This document shows positions 10,473 through 21,315 of a stretch of 64,000 nucleotides of DNA, piece after piece. The translations under genes were made by a program, and so were the position numbers. The stretch's first letter is position 1; every line of letters begins with the position of its first letter. Under the pieces are notes generated by a model. The model saw only the letters and a program-made list of their open reading frames with translations, made no database searches and was not told the origin of the DNA. The stretch is from Diphasiastrum complanatum (taxonomy: Eukaryota > Streptophyta > Lycopodiopsida > Lycopodiales > Lycopodiaceae), in NCBI GenBank assembly GCA_029204225.1, contig CM055102.1, positions 43,638,476 to 43,702,475 of the forward strand, in the 5' to 3' direction.

Positions 10473-10929
10473 CTTTGGTGGCTTGAATTACTGGACAAGA
10501 ATAGAGAGCTGCGAATTCACGACGGTTTGTTGACTAGGAAGCACAAAACCGAGTCTGTGGAGATTCGTGGAATAGCTCAAAACTGTAAGAAGAATCAAAG
10601 GCCAAGCGATTGCTAGGAGGGCAGGGTCATCCATGGAGCAATCAATCTTTTTCTCAGCTATGGAAGAAAAAGGCAGCTAGGGTTTGGAAGTGGAAAGTGG
10701 TGGATCTTTCTCCACACATAACCAATTTTGGAGCTGTTAGTGGCTAAGGATGGGCGCCCTGCTATGATGAAACTACTATAATAAAGTCGTGGAAGGCCAT
10801 GAAGTATGGGAAGAGCAGGAGTGAGATGAATCAGTCAAGCCTTCCTAGCTATAATGGATAGCTAGGGTTTTATCTAATAAAAGTGTGGATTATTCTCTAT
10901 TTGTAATGTGTTTCAGATCTATGAAAACA
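10473..10929 (+). other. Element A untranslated leader
   Basis: Follows the primer site. No open frame of note; contains short stretches such as GGAGATTCGTGGAATAGC. It ends where a second LTR-end copy begins. Confidence 0.5.
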
Positions 10930-11023
10930 TAGTGGAGAGCAATTCTGTTGGCTTGTCTTGTTGCACTTGACGTTGTGCTGTGGTGATTGATCTGGTCGGG
11001 TGTTTAAACTATGTTTCTTAACT
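10930..11023 (+). repeat. Second copy of the element A LTR 3' end
   Basis: A 94-bp direct repeat of 10,367-10,460, ending at the same TTTCTTAACT terminus. Instead of a primer site it is followed by TGCTAGGATGAAGG, that is, the end of integrase. This looks like the scar of a deletion or recombination between two LTR-bearing copies. Confidence 0.8.
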
Positions 11024-11029
11024 TGCTAG

Positions 11030-13080
11030 GATGAAGGCATACAAGTGTTTTGATTCTGTAATGAACAAGATTCACATTAGCAAAGATGTGATCTTTGATG
11101 AAACACATAGGTATGAAGATGAAGACCATGAAAGCATCAAAAGACTTCCCACAATTTTGGAGGAAGAAGGTGAAGAAGATGCTCCACAAGATGATGCACG
11201 TGAAGACGAGAGTCGAGAGGGCGAGTATGAAAGGACACACCTATTCAAGAGCCTAGGGGGAGGTACTTGCCAGTAGGAGCAATTAAGGAGAAACCGATTG
11301 GAAGTAAGAGACATTACTTAGACACTCCTTGGGATACATACTCTCCACGTCGTGTATCACCTGAATCTAAGATACCAAAATGGTATGAAAAGATCATGAA
11401 GGATGCAAAGCTAAATCAAGCAAGATCTAGCACACAAGGAGAAGTGAGAAGATCAACGCGGGAAAGGAAGTCTCCCGATTGTTATCATGTGAACTATGCC
11501 CTAATGAGTGACATTTTGAAGTGTCGAGAGACATCAACCTTTGATGAGGCAAAAGATCACAAAGAGTGGCAAAGGGCAATGGAAGAGGAGATAGAATCCA
11601 TCCACAGGCATGATTCATGGGAGTTGGTTGATCTACCACTTAGAAAGAAACCCATTGACAACAAATGGGTGTTGAGAACAAAGTTTTATGCGGATGGCAT
11701 GATAGCAAAGCATAAGGCACACCTAGTAGTGAAGGGTTATGAGCAAAACAAAGGAATGGACTATGAAGAGACATTTGCTCCAGTGGCTAAGTGGACGACG
11801 CTACGCCTTATCATTGCCCTAGCATCTCATTTTGGGTGGAAAATCCATCAAATGGATGTGAAGTCCGCATTTTTGAATGGCGACTTAGAGGAAGAAGTTT
11901 ACATGGTCCAACCGTAGGGCTTCTTGGCGAAAGGGCAAGAACAGAAGGTATGTAAACTACACAAAGCACTTTATGGCCTTAAGCAAGCATCACGCGCATG
12001 GTATGGACGCATTGACAATTACTTTCTTTCTCATGGCTTTGTAAGAACAAATTCAGATCCAAACCTTTATGTTCTTATAACTTATGATAGCATTGCCCTG
12101 ATTGTACTTTACGTTGATGATATCATTATCACAGGCAATGATGAGAGCCTCACTCGTTCTATCAAAGCCAACTTATGCAAGCAGTTTGAGATGATAGATT
12201 TAGAGCTTATGCACTATTGCTTGGGTGTCAAAGTATGGCAAACTGGAAGTGATATCAGGTTATGTTAAAACAAGAATGTGGGCGATATATTGGAGAGATT
12301 TCACATGACTAAGTGCAAACCTTCCATCACCCCTTGCGAAGCTGGTAAGAAATCATCTCGTATTGATGATAGTGCACATGTATTGATGATAGTGCACATG
12401 TTGACGCTACTCTATTTCGTCAGCTAGTTGGGAGTTTGATATATCTTACGACTACACGTCCTAATATCTGCTATGTTGTAAGTTTGATTACCCAATTCAT
12501 GTCATCACCCACTATGGACCACTGGAAAGCTACAAAAAGGATTTTGAGGTATGTGAAAGGTACACCCAACCTTGGCCTAATCTACAAAAGACAAGGTGTT
12601 TTACCTAAGTTGCAGGGTTATGTTGACGCTGATTGGGCAGGAAGTATAGATGATAGAAAGTCAACAACAGGTTATGCCTTCAATTTTGGTAGTGGTTGTT
12701 TTTCATGGTCTAGCAAAAAGCAAGATACTATTTCTCTTTCTTCTACAGAAGTTGAATATAAAGCGTTGAGTTCTGCTACCCAGGAAGTTGTTTGGCTACG
12801 TAAGTTGTTATGTGAGATTGGCATAAAGCAGGTAAATCCTACTGTTATTTTCTGTGACAATCAAAGTGGAATACAATTGGCTAAGAATCCTATCTTTTAC
12901 GCAAGGACAAAATATATTGAGGTAAAATATCACTTTGTGCATGAGAAACTACAATCTGAAGATATAAATATTGTACATTATTCTATGTTATTACAAGTTG
13001 CTAATATATTTACGAAAGCTTTAAGCAAAGAAAGGTTTGAGACTTTTAGAGCCAGACTTGGCTTAGATCTGGTTATGTAA
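11030..13080 (+). pseudogene. Copia pol remnant: integrase tail, RT, RNase H (A)
   Basis: The first frame (11,031-11,276) is the integrase C-terminal tail (KAYKCFDSVMNK..ISKDVIFDE). The RT frame (11,267-11,917) has NKWVLRTKFYADG and MDVKSAFLNGDLEEEVYM, and stops at a TAG where Gln is expected (QP-stop-GF). It resumes as KALYGLKQASRAWYGR and LYVDDIIITGND, the catalytic YVDD. A frame change near 12,250 and a 20-bp tandem duplication (12,361-12,400) break it again. RNase H reads GYVDADWAGSIDDRKSTTGY and ISLSSTEVEYKAL to TAA at 13,078-13,080. Non-functional, but young enough to be almost fully readable. Confidence 0.9.
12361..12400 (+). repeat. Perfect 20-bp tandem duplication in RT
   Basis: TATTGATGATAGTGCACATG occurs twice back to back. 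The extra 20 bases are not a multiple of three and so disrupt the frame of element A. Confidence 0.95.
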
Positions 13081-13171
13081 AAAGCCTTTACTTGTAATAC
13101 TATCATGGAAGTATGTTCCATGAATAGTGTAAACTCTAAAATAAAGAGAGATGTTGATCATTGAGGGAGAG

Positions 13172-13296
13172 AGTTAAAATAGCAATGATTGACTTATACA
13201 GTGCTTTCTTATTTCAATGGCACCACGTGTGCTTAGTCCTAGAGTTATCGGGCCGTCTTTATTTTACGATCCCTTTGAGTCCTTTTAAGCAACTTA
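13172..13296 (+). repeat. Partial 3' LTR of element A
   Basis: Starts AGTTAAAATAGC after a purine tract (TTGAGGGAGAG, probable polypurine tract) and matches the 5' LTR to GCAACTTA, then stops at the junction with C2. Confidence 0.85.
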
Positions 13297-13309
13297 ATCC
13301 TATGTTGAC

Positions 13310-14767
13310 TATTGGTAACTTTGCTTTTCTTCTGTTTCTATTTTGAAAAGATTGCTTAATTTTTTTTTATAGTATTGGTTATCGTCTAATAACAGTTTAA
13401 AAGTTATATTGGACATTCTAAAAACAAGGTCTTCGACAATATTATAAGAATGGTTTCTAAGTGGCGACAGATCTCTAGGTATCTTGCTACTTATAACTAG
13501 ATTTGAAAATGTCACTTTTTAAACTTTTCTAGTTTTTTCGTCTAAAAGCTTCTTAGCTTCTGAACTAATATCAACATCATAATGCTTTTCATTAGACTGA
13601 TCAAGCTTTAATTCTTTATTACTAGGGATTTTTACTAACTGTTCTGCGAACTTCGTTTTTTCTGTCGCGTTTTTTTGCAGTTTTCGCAATTTTCGTCTTA
13701 GTTTTCTTCTTATCTATAAGAGTTAAAAAATCTTTATTACTTCTTGTAGTTACTTTATTTACTTTCTCCTCTAAATCTGGCCATTGATGATCTTGATCTA
13801 ATAGTTTAAAGTCTACTTCTATCCTCTGAACTATCATGTCAGTGTTAGTCTTAGATGACCGAAGGTCGTCTTCCCTAGGCAAGTTTACAAACCTTGGTTT
13901 AGACCGTGGCTATTGTGGCTGAGGACATTCAGCAGTGACATGCCCTTCGCCTTTACAATTAGCACAGAGCGGCACATATCCTGCTGATCTCCTCGGTTCA
14001 GGGCAATCAGGCGAATAGTGACCCGAGGCTCCGCAATTGTAGCACGGACCCCTTACTCTGGTTGGTGGAGTGGAATCTCATGTTCCGCCCCTTTGCAAAA
14101 TAGTGTACTGTTGACCAGTATGCTGTTTCAGTATCATAGTTTTTTGGTTAGTAGGAGTTGCAGTATAAGCTACCTCCTCATGATTATTAATCGGACAAAG
14201 GAATAGTTCCTCTTATAAATAATTAGTCTGTAAACTGGGACAGTTGGTCTTAGAATGACCTTCCTTCCCACACGCGGTACACCAAACATTGGCGTTAGGC
14301 TCGCTTTCTTTCGCTTGGCTTTAACATCAGATATTTGGACCTTTAGATCACTCATTTCTCTTGTTAACAACTCAACACTTTTTTTAATGGATCCATCTTT
14401 TCGGATTTCTCCATTCTTTTCTTTCTTTCCGAGTTCCTATTCCTAGTTTTCCTATAAGAAGATTCTTCTTCCGATGAAGAAGAATAAGATGAATATTCAG
14501 AAGATTCTTCCATATCCACTGAATCAATTCTGATTTAGGTGAATCTGTAGAACTTGGTGTTTCAACGGATCTTTCCTCAAATGAATCTACAAATGTTGTA
14601 GTAGCGTGTAAGAGATCATTAAACGCTTTAGGTGTTAATCTTGCTCTAACTGGTGAGTTTTGCAAATTCTGCAAATACAAAACTCTAGACTTCTTATATG
14701 CTTCTAATTGCTGTCCATGCTCTAAACATTTCTGTTCAATAATTGCTTGAGAGTATGTTCTTGGCAT
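13310..14767 (-). pseudogene. Gypsy Gag and gag-pro linker (C2)
   Basis: The first frame (14,767-14,384) begins MPRTYSQAIIEQKCLEHGQ and continues NSPVRARLTPKAFNDLLHAT; it lacks a recognisable full capsid fold. Further down in other frames are three CCHC zinc knuckles: CTACGKEGHSKTNC (about 14,275), CYNCGASGHYSPDC (about 14,035) and CANCKGEGHVTAEC (about 13,950). The last is soon followed by TAG. A lysine-rich open frame (13,882-13,622 and on to 13,309) then reads PREDDLRSSKTNTD and DLEEKVNKVTTRSNKDF. Zinc knuckles bind genomic RNA during particle assembly. Frameshifts between blocks make it a pseudogene. Confidence 0.8.
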
Positions 14768-14830
14768 GCATTACATGAGAAAGATTCGTAGATGTAATAC
14801 TTAAAAATATTGCAAAAGGTAAAATTCATC

Positions 14831-14850
14831 TCCCCGGCAACGATGCCAAA
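14831..14850 (-). other. Primer binding site, element C2
   Basis: On the minus strand TTTGGCATCGTTGCCGGGGA, three bases after the LTR end. It differs by about one base from the GGCGCCGTTGCCGGGGA site of Athila/Ogre-type plant Gypsy elements. This supports the clade assignment and the minus orientation. Confidence 0.8.
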
Positions 14851-14853
14851 TTA

Positions 14854-15156
14854 TGTGGTGGCCTAGTCGTTATAGATTTCCACAAAATCAATTAATTACG
14901 TAGTATAAAAGATTTGATTGTTCCTTAAGAGAGAGAATAATCTCATCTTTTGCATGGTAAATGTATGTATGATGATAAACAGACTAGAGTGTATAAAGTT
15001 CACAATGAATACTACAGCGACATAACTGGTTATCCAAAGATATTTGGGTAAATTGGCATCCATGAATACCAATGATGAAACGATTTGGTCAAGGTCTGTA
15101 ATTTAAGAATAACTTTATCTTTTAGGCTCTTCAGGCATTAGGAAAACAGTCAGAAC
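14854..15156 (-). repeat. C2 5' LTR, 3' portion
   Basis: Reverse complement of about 9440-9739 in the C1 LTR. It is interrupted at 15,156 by element B; the duplicated target AGAAC occupies 15,152-15,156. Confidence 0.9.
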
Positions 15157-15859
15157 TGTGAAGAATTGAAAAAGATTATCTATGTTAGATATAGGGGTCT
15201 TATATTTTTTACATCAAGCATCTAGGTGTAGGATGTTGATAGGAATAAATTTGGCATAGATGGCAAATTATGCATTTCCACTTGTAATGCCACTATTGAG
15301 CCAAAATAGAGTAAGAGGCTAAACACGTGCCAATTAGAGTGTAGACAAGTGTAAAGCTTTTGTTTGATGAATTCCAAGAGGTCCAATAGGATTTAGAGGT
15401 GGACCTCGTGAGGTCCAATAGGAAATTGAGGTGTGCTTGAATATAGTCCAATAGAATCAAGAGGTGACAAAGTATGGTCCAATCATAGTTAAGCATAGTG
15501 GTAGCTCATGGATCTACTAGTATCATTGTACTCCTCATTTTGGATCTAATTGATTTGGTGATTTCATGGATTTTGTGAGTTATTGGATCTCTAGTTTTCT
15601 CTCTCTACTTGAGAGCTCATGATGTTTTTTCTCTCTCTACCTGAGGAGAGTAGCTTGTTTTTACTTAGATTATTATTCGAATACTTCTCACACGTGTGAG
15701 TGAGAGTTGGAAGTGATTGAATGCATGTAGTAGTGTGTTTTTGTCATAGAATTAAAGATAGATCTTCAATCTCAATCTAGTCTTGATCTTGGTGCATCTA
15801 CACACCTTAGGAGATCACAAGTACATGTAGTGGACAATCCACACGTGTGAAATTCAAAA
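15157..15859 (+). repeat. 5' LTR of element B
   Basis: Begins TGTGAAGAATTG and ends TTCAAAA next to the primer site (the 3' LTR ends TTCAACA). It contains the palindrome CACACGTGTG twice (15,689-15,698 and 15,840-15,849) and a CACGTG near 15,325, G-box-type sites that could drive regulated transcription. Confidence 0.9.
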
Positions 15860-15872
15860 TGGTATCAGAGCC
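15860..15872 (+). other. Primer binding site, element B
   Basis: TGGTATCAGAGCC immediately after the 5' LTR; initiator methionine tRNA type. Confidence 0.9.
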
Positions 15873-16615
15873 TACCTAAGGCTACAATGCATTTTGATCC
15901 ATCTAAGTGAAATTTTTTTCATCAATCTTGAGATAGAAGTTGTCAAGGCCCATTTTCCTAGCTATCTTGTTCAATCTTGGATCAAAAGAGATCAAAAGGA
16001 CATTTATTGGGTCTGACCTAGTACTGTACAAAATCAGGTGTTCAGACACGTGTGAGGAACATCCAATGTCAGTTTGGAAGTTCTCTCACATGCTTGATCC
16101 ATTTATCTTGCTTGATAGCTTGTTCTGAAGCTATTTTTGTTAGTTTCTGATGCAATCAGTTTCATTCCATTTGGTTGAACCAATCAGAAGTTATAAGCTT
16201 TTGAAGAGGGTTAGGTAGGGCACCTAGACCTGGGTGGACACATTTGGTTTGGTTAAGAGATTGCCTGGTTGATCCAAAATCACAGTTGTATGCTTGCCAA
16301 TCTCATCTATATGTGATCTAGGCACTATTTTGAGATCTTAGCCATTTTGTTTCATGCAATATCATTGTATTTGAGTCAAATTTGGTTTCTTAGAGTACTT
16401 CACACGTGCTAAGAGTGTTTGATCCTAACTTTGCCTATACTCCATCATTTGATGTGAAATAGATCTTGTTTTAGAGAGATTTGTGTAGCTAGTGAGAATC
16501 AATTCACAAATAGTTGCAAGATCTTTCATGGGAGGAGATAGTACTCTCTTATTGGATCCTATTGAGAGTGTGTAGCAACATTTATTGTTCATCATTTGAG
16601 TTTTCTTCACTTCAA
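15873..16615 (+). other. Element B leader
   Basis: About 740 bases between primer site and gag ATG, AT-rich, with CACACGTG-type motifs near 16,045 and 16,400. No open frame of note. Confidence 0.6.
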
Positions 16616-17164
16616 ATGTCTTCAATGGGTTCATCCTTGTTGGAATCAAGTGAAAGATTGACCACTTCAAACTATTCAATTTGAAAAATGAGGATGGAGT
16701 CCATCTTGATCCTTCAAGACGTGATGGACATAGTTCTTGGCCTTGAAGAAGAACCACAAGTTCTTCAAGAGGTTCAAAAATACAAAAAGAGAGCTAGGAT
16801 GGCTCTCCACTACATTAAGATGAATGTCTCTAATGAGATATTGAAGGAGATAGGTACTTGTACAACAGCCAAAGAAGCTTGGGATTCTCTCAAGACTATC
16901 TATGAGGCTAATAATACCTCTAGGCTTCTCACTCTTAGCAATCAAATCTTTCAAAGTAGCCAAAAGAGTGATGAGAGTGCATCTAGTTATGTTTTGAGAG
17001 TAAGAGATATTCATAGAGAACTTGCTTGTATTGGTGATTCCATCAATCAAAATGAGCTAGTTCAAGTCATTCTCAATGGCTTGAGAAGTGAATTTGATAA
17101 CCTTGTCCAATCCTATGCCATTAAGGAGGAGCTACCAAGTTTGGAGGCTCTCCAAAGTGTGTAA
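16616..17164 (+). pseudogene. Copia Gag (element B)
   Basis: The probable start is ATG 16,616 (MSSMGSSLLESSERL), in the same position as the starts of the related gags in D, E and G. A TGA at 16,682-16,684 replaces the Trp of NYSIWK. The frame then stays open to 17,164: ESILILQDVMDIVLGLEEEP, ALHYIKMNVSNEILKEIGTC, AKEAWDSLKTIYEANNTSR and LVQVILNGLRSEFDNLVQSY, the plant Copia gag (UBN2/DUF4219-type) pattern. A stop at 17,162 and a shift of about one base separate it from the zinc-knuckle part carried by the pol frame. Gag forms the retroelement particle. Confidence 0.85.
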
Positions 17165-17196
17165 TTTCGAAAGAATCAAGACAAGAGTACAAGCTC

Positions 17197-20100
17197 TTGA
17201 GGATGGACAAGCTTTCTCTCACTCATAATGATGGCAAAGCTCCCTTTGCCAAGGATAAGCACAAAGGGAGGAGCAAGAACCAACATCAACAATCCTCAAG
17301 CAAGGACAAAGTCAAATCCAAAGACAAAGATGAGGAGGAAGATGATTCCTCTAATGCTTCATCATCCAAGCTCAAGAAGAAGAAGATCAAGTGCTTTTAT
17401 TGTGGCAAGAAAGGTCATTATGCCACCAATTGCGTCAAGAAGAAGAATCAACTCAAGCAAGCCAACATTACTAATGAGAAGGAAGACACTACTACAAGTG
17501 ATGGAGAGGGATCTCTTATGGTCTCTAGTTTCTCATCTACTCCTTTCAAGAAGGACGGCCTATGGTATATTGATAGTGGAGCCTCTTCACATATGTGTAG
17601 CTTCAAGGACTCTTTCTCTTCTATTGCACCTTATGATGGAGTCAAGAAATCAATATACACTGCAAATGATTTTGAATGTCCTATTGAAGGCATAGGGAAC
17701 ATTCCCTTGAAGCTTGCATCCTCTAAAGTTCTTTCTCTCTCTAAAGTTCTTTATGTACCTAAGCTTACCAAGAATCTTATTAGTGTTGGCCAATTGCTTG
17801 ATAATGGCCTTGATGTAAAATTCAATATTGATACTTGCACTATCAAGAAGAATGATGAGATACTTGCATTAGGATCTAGATTTGGTGGCATCTATAAACT
17901 AGATCCAAATGAGTATGTGAATGCTTGTAATGTTGCTCTTGTGAACAAGCTCTCTACGGAGGAATTATGGCATAGGAGGTTGGGACATCCCAACTACAAA
18001 TCCATGCTCTCTATGATCAAAGAAGCCAAAGCTATTGGCTTGCCAAAGCCACTCTCCAAGAAGATCAAGCCTTGTGAGGCTTGTGCTCACAAAAAGCCAT
18101 TTACAAGATCTTCTATCAAAAGCAAGCATCCTTTGGAGTTAATCCACTTGGATGTGCATTTCTCATCAACTACAAGCAAGGGAGGAGCCACTTGTTTTGT
18201 TACTTTCATTGATGATTACACAAGATTCACTTGGATATATCTTCTTGCTTCTAAATCTATGGTGTTTGATCATTTCATTATTTTCAAAGCTTATGTAGAG
18301 AAGCAATTCTCATTCAAGATTAAAGCTCTTATAAGTGATGGAGGTGGTGAATATATCTCCAATAAATTTCAAGATTTTTGTGAGCTTGAAGGCATTAAAA
18401 GAGAGTTTTCTTGTGCCTACTCTCCATCTCAAAATGGAGTGGTCGAGAGAAAGAATAGATCTCTATGTGAATGTGCAAAAGCTATGAGAATTGAGGCATC
18501 TTTGCCCAAAGATTTTTGGGGAGAAGCCATTAATTGTGCAAATTATCTTTGCAATAGGCTCCCACATATAGCTCTTGGAGGAAAGTCACCATATGAAATC
18601 TTATTTTTGAAGAAGCCTAAGGTTGATCACCTTAGAGTTTTTGGATGCTTATGCTTTGTCCATATTCCCTTGGAAACAAGGAAGAAGAAAGATCCTAGTG
18701 CATGCAAAGGGATCATGGTTGGATACTCATCCACCAAGAAGGCCTATAGAGTCTTTATACTCTCTACTTCTCAAGTTATTGAAAATAGAGATGTTGTCTT
18801 TCATGAAGATCAACACTCATCTTTTGAAGAGGACGAGATCAAGAAATCTATGGATGCATCATCAATTATTGATTTTGAAGACAATCATAATGTGATGGGG
18901 TCGAGATTTGAAGAAGACTCTCCTCGGATTTTCTCACCAAGAAGATCCATGAGAGATAGATCCGAGCCTAAGAGGCTCTCATATGTTGACAAAGGCAAAC
19001 AAGTGGATCTTGATTCCACTAATTATGTTTTTTATGTCTCTCATGAAGAGACAAAGAATGTACAAGAGGCACTCAATACCAAGGAGTGGTATGATGCCAT
19101 GAAGCAAGAGTATGATGCATTGATCACCAACAATACTTGGGAGCTTGTGGATCCTCCATCCAACAAGCATGTGATTGGTTGCAAGTGGGTATTTCGGATC
19201 AAGTTCAATCATGATGGCACCATCAACAAGAATAAAACAAGATTATGTGCCAAAGGATTTGCTCAAATCCATGGTCTTGATTATCAGGAGACCTTTGCAC
19301 CCATTGCAAAGATGGTGACAATAAGAATTCTTATTTCTCTTGCTTGTTTTTTCAAGTGGAAGGTGTTCCAATTAGATGTATCCAATGATTTTCTAAATGG
19401 TTATATTGAGGAGGAGATCTATATGGAACAACCTCAAGGATTCATCAAGGATGAGTCCAAGGTGTGCTTGCTCTTCAAAAGTCTTTATGGACTCAAGCAA
19501 GCACCAAGATCATGGTATTCAAGACTTAATTCTTTTCTTATCTCACTAGGATTTACTCTTAGTGACTATGATCCTTCCATGTATCTAAAGTTTGTTGATA
19601 GCAATATTGTCATTCTTCTAATTTATGTTGATGACATTATTCTTTGTGGAAGTTGTATCAAGCTAGTTGATGAAACCAAGCTAGCACTTGGACGTGAGTT
19701 TAAAATGCAAGATCTAGGAGAGATGCATTACATCTTAGGCCTAGAAATTGATTTTTATGAAAATCATGTCTTTATATGCCAATCTAGATATGCTCACTCT
19801 ATGTTAAAAAAATTCCATATGGAAAATTGTAAGAGCATAGATACTCCAATGGAGCAAATTGTAAAAGATCCTAATAAAGGTGATGAAAGATTCTTTGAGG
19901 ACATCACACTTTTTAGGAGTCTTATAGGCTCCATGATTTGGCTTACCATTACTAGGCCCGATCTAAGTTTTTGTGTTCACAAATTGAGTCAATTTATGCA
20001 AGATCCTAAGATCCATCATTGGAAGATGGCCAAGAGGATTCTAAGATATGTATCTTCATCTTGTGATTATGGTCTACTCTATAAAAGTGAAGGTCTATCC

Positions 20101-20589
20101 ATTATTGGCTACTCGGATTCGGACTTTGCAAGTGACAAGATGGATCGAAAGTCTATTAGTTTATACACTATCTTTCTTGGAGGCAATCTAATATCTTGGC
20201 TTTCCAAAAAGCAAGATACTATATCTCTTTCTTCATGTGAGGCCGAGTACAAAGCACTCACTACAACTACCAAAGAAGTGCTTTGGATCAAGAGGTTATT
20301 AATGGAGCTAAAGTGCATCAAGGAGGATGATCTACCAATGATCAAGTGTGATAACATCTCGGCCCAAGCTCTTGCCAATAATCCCATATTTCATGCAAGA
20401 AGCAAGCACATAGAAGTGGCACACCATTTTGTGAGAGAAAAGCTTATTGGAGGAGAAATCTATTTGGAGCATGTCAACTCATCCTCTTGTATTGCCGATC
20501 TACTTGCCAAGCCTTTGAGCAAAAGTGCTTTCATCAAGCATAGATCTAATCTTGGAGTTATATCAAGATCAATGCTCAAATCTTCATAG
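17197..20589 (+). CDS. Copia Pol polyprotein (element B), open
   Basis: An uninterrupted 1,130-residue frame. Domains in order: zinc knuckle CFYCGKKGHYATNC (66-79); aspartic protease DSGASSHM (126-133); integrase zinc domain H259/H264/C293/C296; integrase core with D319 (LIHLDV), D381 (ISDGGGEY) and E417 (VVERKN); RT from about 650 (WELVDPPSNKHVIGCKW) with YVDDIIL; RNase H near 970-1100 (GYSDSDFASDKMDRKS, SLSSCEAEYKAL). Two departures from consensus are visible: DGGGE for the usual DNGGE beside the second catalytic Asp, and SNDFLNG where RT usually has a small residue before F. The frame continues open upstream of this Met to about 17,160, so the true protein is a Gag-Pol fusion broken by one frameshift. 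It ends 18 bases before the 3' LTR. Confidence 0.95.
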   Translation: MRMDKLSLTHNDGKAPFAKDKHKGRSKNQHQQSSSKDKVKSKDKDEEEDDSSNASSSKLKKKKIKCFYCGKKGHYATNCVKKKNQLKQANITNEKEDTTTSDGEGSLMVSSFSSTPFKKDGLWYIDSGASSHMCSFKDSFSSIAPYDGVKKSIYTANDFECPIEGIGNIPLKLASSKVLSLSKVLYVPKLTKNLISVGQLLDNGLDVKFNIDTCTIKKNDEILALGSRFGGIYKLDPNEYVNACNVALVNKLSTEELWHRRLGHPNYKSMLSMIKEAKAIGLPKPLSKKIKPCEACAHKKPFTRSSIKSKHPLELIHLDVHFSSTTSKGGATCFVTFIDDYTRFTWIYLLASKSMVFDHFIIFKAYVEKQFSFKIKALISDGGGEYISNKFQDFCELEGIKREFSCAYSPSQNGVVERKNRSLCECAKAMRIEASLPKDFWGEAINCANYLCNRLPHIALGGKSPYEILFLKKPKVDHLRVFGCLCFVHIPLETRKKKDPSACKGIMVGYSSTKKAYRVFILSTSQVIENRDVVFHEDQHSSFEEDEIKKSMDASSIIDFEDNHNVMGSRFEEDSPRIFSPRRSMRDRSEPKRLSYVDKGKQVDLDSTNYVFYVSHEETKNVQEALNTKEWYDAMKQEYDALITNNTWELVDPPSNKHVIGCKWVFRIKFNHDGTINKNKTRLCAKGFAQIHGLDYQETFAPIAKMVTIRILISLACFFKWKVFQLDVSNDFLNGYIEEEIYMEQPQGFIKDESKVCLLFKSLYGLKQAPRSWYSRLNSFLISLGFTLSDYDPSMYLKFVDSNIVILLIYVDDIILCGSCIKLVDETKLALGREFKMQDLGEMHYILGLEIDFYENHVFICQSRYAHSMLKKFHMENCKSIDTPMEQIVKDPNKGDERFFEDITLFRSLIGSMIWLTITRPDLSFCVHKLSQFMQDPKIHHWKMAKRILRYVSSSCDYGLLYKSEGLSIIGYSDSDFASDKMDRKSISLYTIFLGGNLISWLSKKQDTISLSSCEAEYKALTTTTKEVLWIKRLLMELKCIKEDDLPMIKCDNISAQALANNPIFHARSKHIEVAHHFVREKLIGGEIYLEHVNSSSCIADLLAKPLSKSAFIKHRSNLGVISRSMLKSS

Positions 20590-20593
20590 ATAA

Positions 20594-20607
20594 TTTTTTA
20601 GGAGGAG
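20594..20607 (+). other. Polypurine tract, element B
   Basis: TTTTTTAGGAGGAG ends exactly at the 3' LTR; it is the likely plus-strand primer. Element E has the similar ATTTGAGGAGGAG. Confidence 0.8.
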
Positions 20608-21310
20608 TGTGAAGAATTGAAAAAGATTATCTATTTTGGATATAGGGGTCTTATGTTTTTTACATCAAGCATCTAGGTGTAGGATGTTGATAGGAATAAA
20701 TTTGGCATGGATGGCAAATTATGCATTTCCATTTGTAATGCCACTATTGAGCCAAAATAGAGTAAGAGGCTAAACACGTGCCAATTAGAGTGTAGACAAG
20801 TATAAGCTTTTGTTTGATGAATTCCAAGAGGTCCAATAGGATTTAGAGGTGGAAGTTTGTGAGGTCCAATAGGAAATTGAGGTGTGCTTGAATATAGTCC
20901 AATAGAATCAAGAGGCGACAAAGTATGGTCCAATCATAGTTAAGCATAGTGGTAGCTCGTGGATCTACTAGTATCATTGTACTCCTCATTTTGGATCTAA
21001 TTGATTTGGTGATTTCATGGATTTTGTGAGTTATTGGATTTCTAGCTTTCTCTCTCTACCCGAGAGCTCATGATGCTTTTTTTCTCTCTACCCGAGGAGA
21101 GCAGCTTGTTTTTACTTAGATTATTATTTGAATACTTCCCACACGTGTGAGTGAGAGTTGGAAGTGATTGAATGCATGTAGTAGTGTGTTTTTGTCATAG
21201 AATTAAAGATAGATCTTGAATCTCAATCTAGTCTCGATCTTGGTGCATCTACACACCTTAGGAGATCACAAGTACATGTAGTGGACAATCCACACGTGTG
21301 AAATTCAACA
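20608..21310 (+). repeat. 3' LTR of element B
   Basis: Same length as the 5' LTR (703 bp), TGTGAAGAATTG to TTCAACA, followed by the AGAAC target duplication. Differences from the 5' copy are scattered and mostly transitions. Confidence 0.95.
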
Positions 21311-21315
21311 AGAAC

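Larger units (their letters stand above)
10209..13296 (+). mobile_element. Ty1/Copia element A, internally deleted
   Basis: A 252-bp 5' LTR, a primer site, a leader, a second copy of the LTR 3' end (10,930-11,023), then pol from the end of integrase through reverse transcriptase and RNase H, and the first 125 bp of the 3' LTR. Gag, protease and most of integrase are gone. The right end is cut where C2 sequence begins (13,297). Confidence 0.85.
15157..21310 (+). mobile_element. Ty1/Copia element B, nearly complete
   Basis: A 6,154-bp element with two 703-bp LTRs, primer site, leader, gag, pol and polypurine tract, flanked by the 5-bp target duplication AGAAC (15,152-15,156 and 21,311-21,315). 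It is inserted in the C2 LTR: removing it and one AGAAC restores a sequence that matches the C1 LTR (CAGTCAGAAC then TGACAGCAAC). The LTRs differ at roughly 3-4% of sites by eye, mostly C/T. Two lesions are seen (an in-frame TGA in gag and a frameshift at the gag-pol joint), so this copy is probably not autonomous. Confidence 0.95.

Noticed and set aside
13161-13346. Plus ORF spanning the element A 3' LTR
   Set aside because: Crosses the A/C2 junction and consists of LTR sequence.
17228-17695. 155-codon frame overlapping the start of element B pol
   Set aside because: An out-of-frame shadow of the lysine-rich linker and zinc knuckle of Pol.
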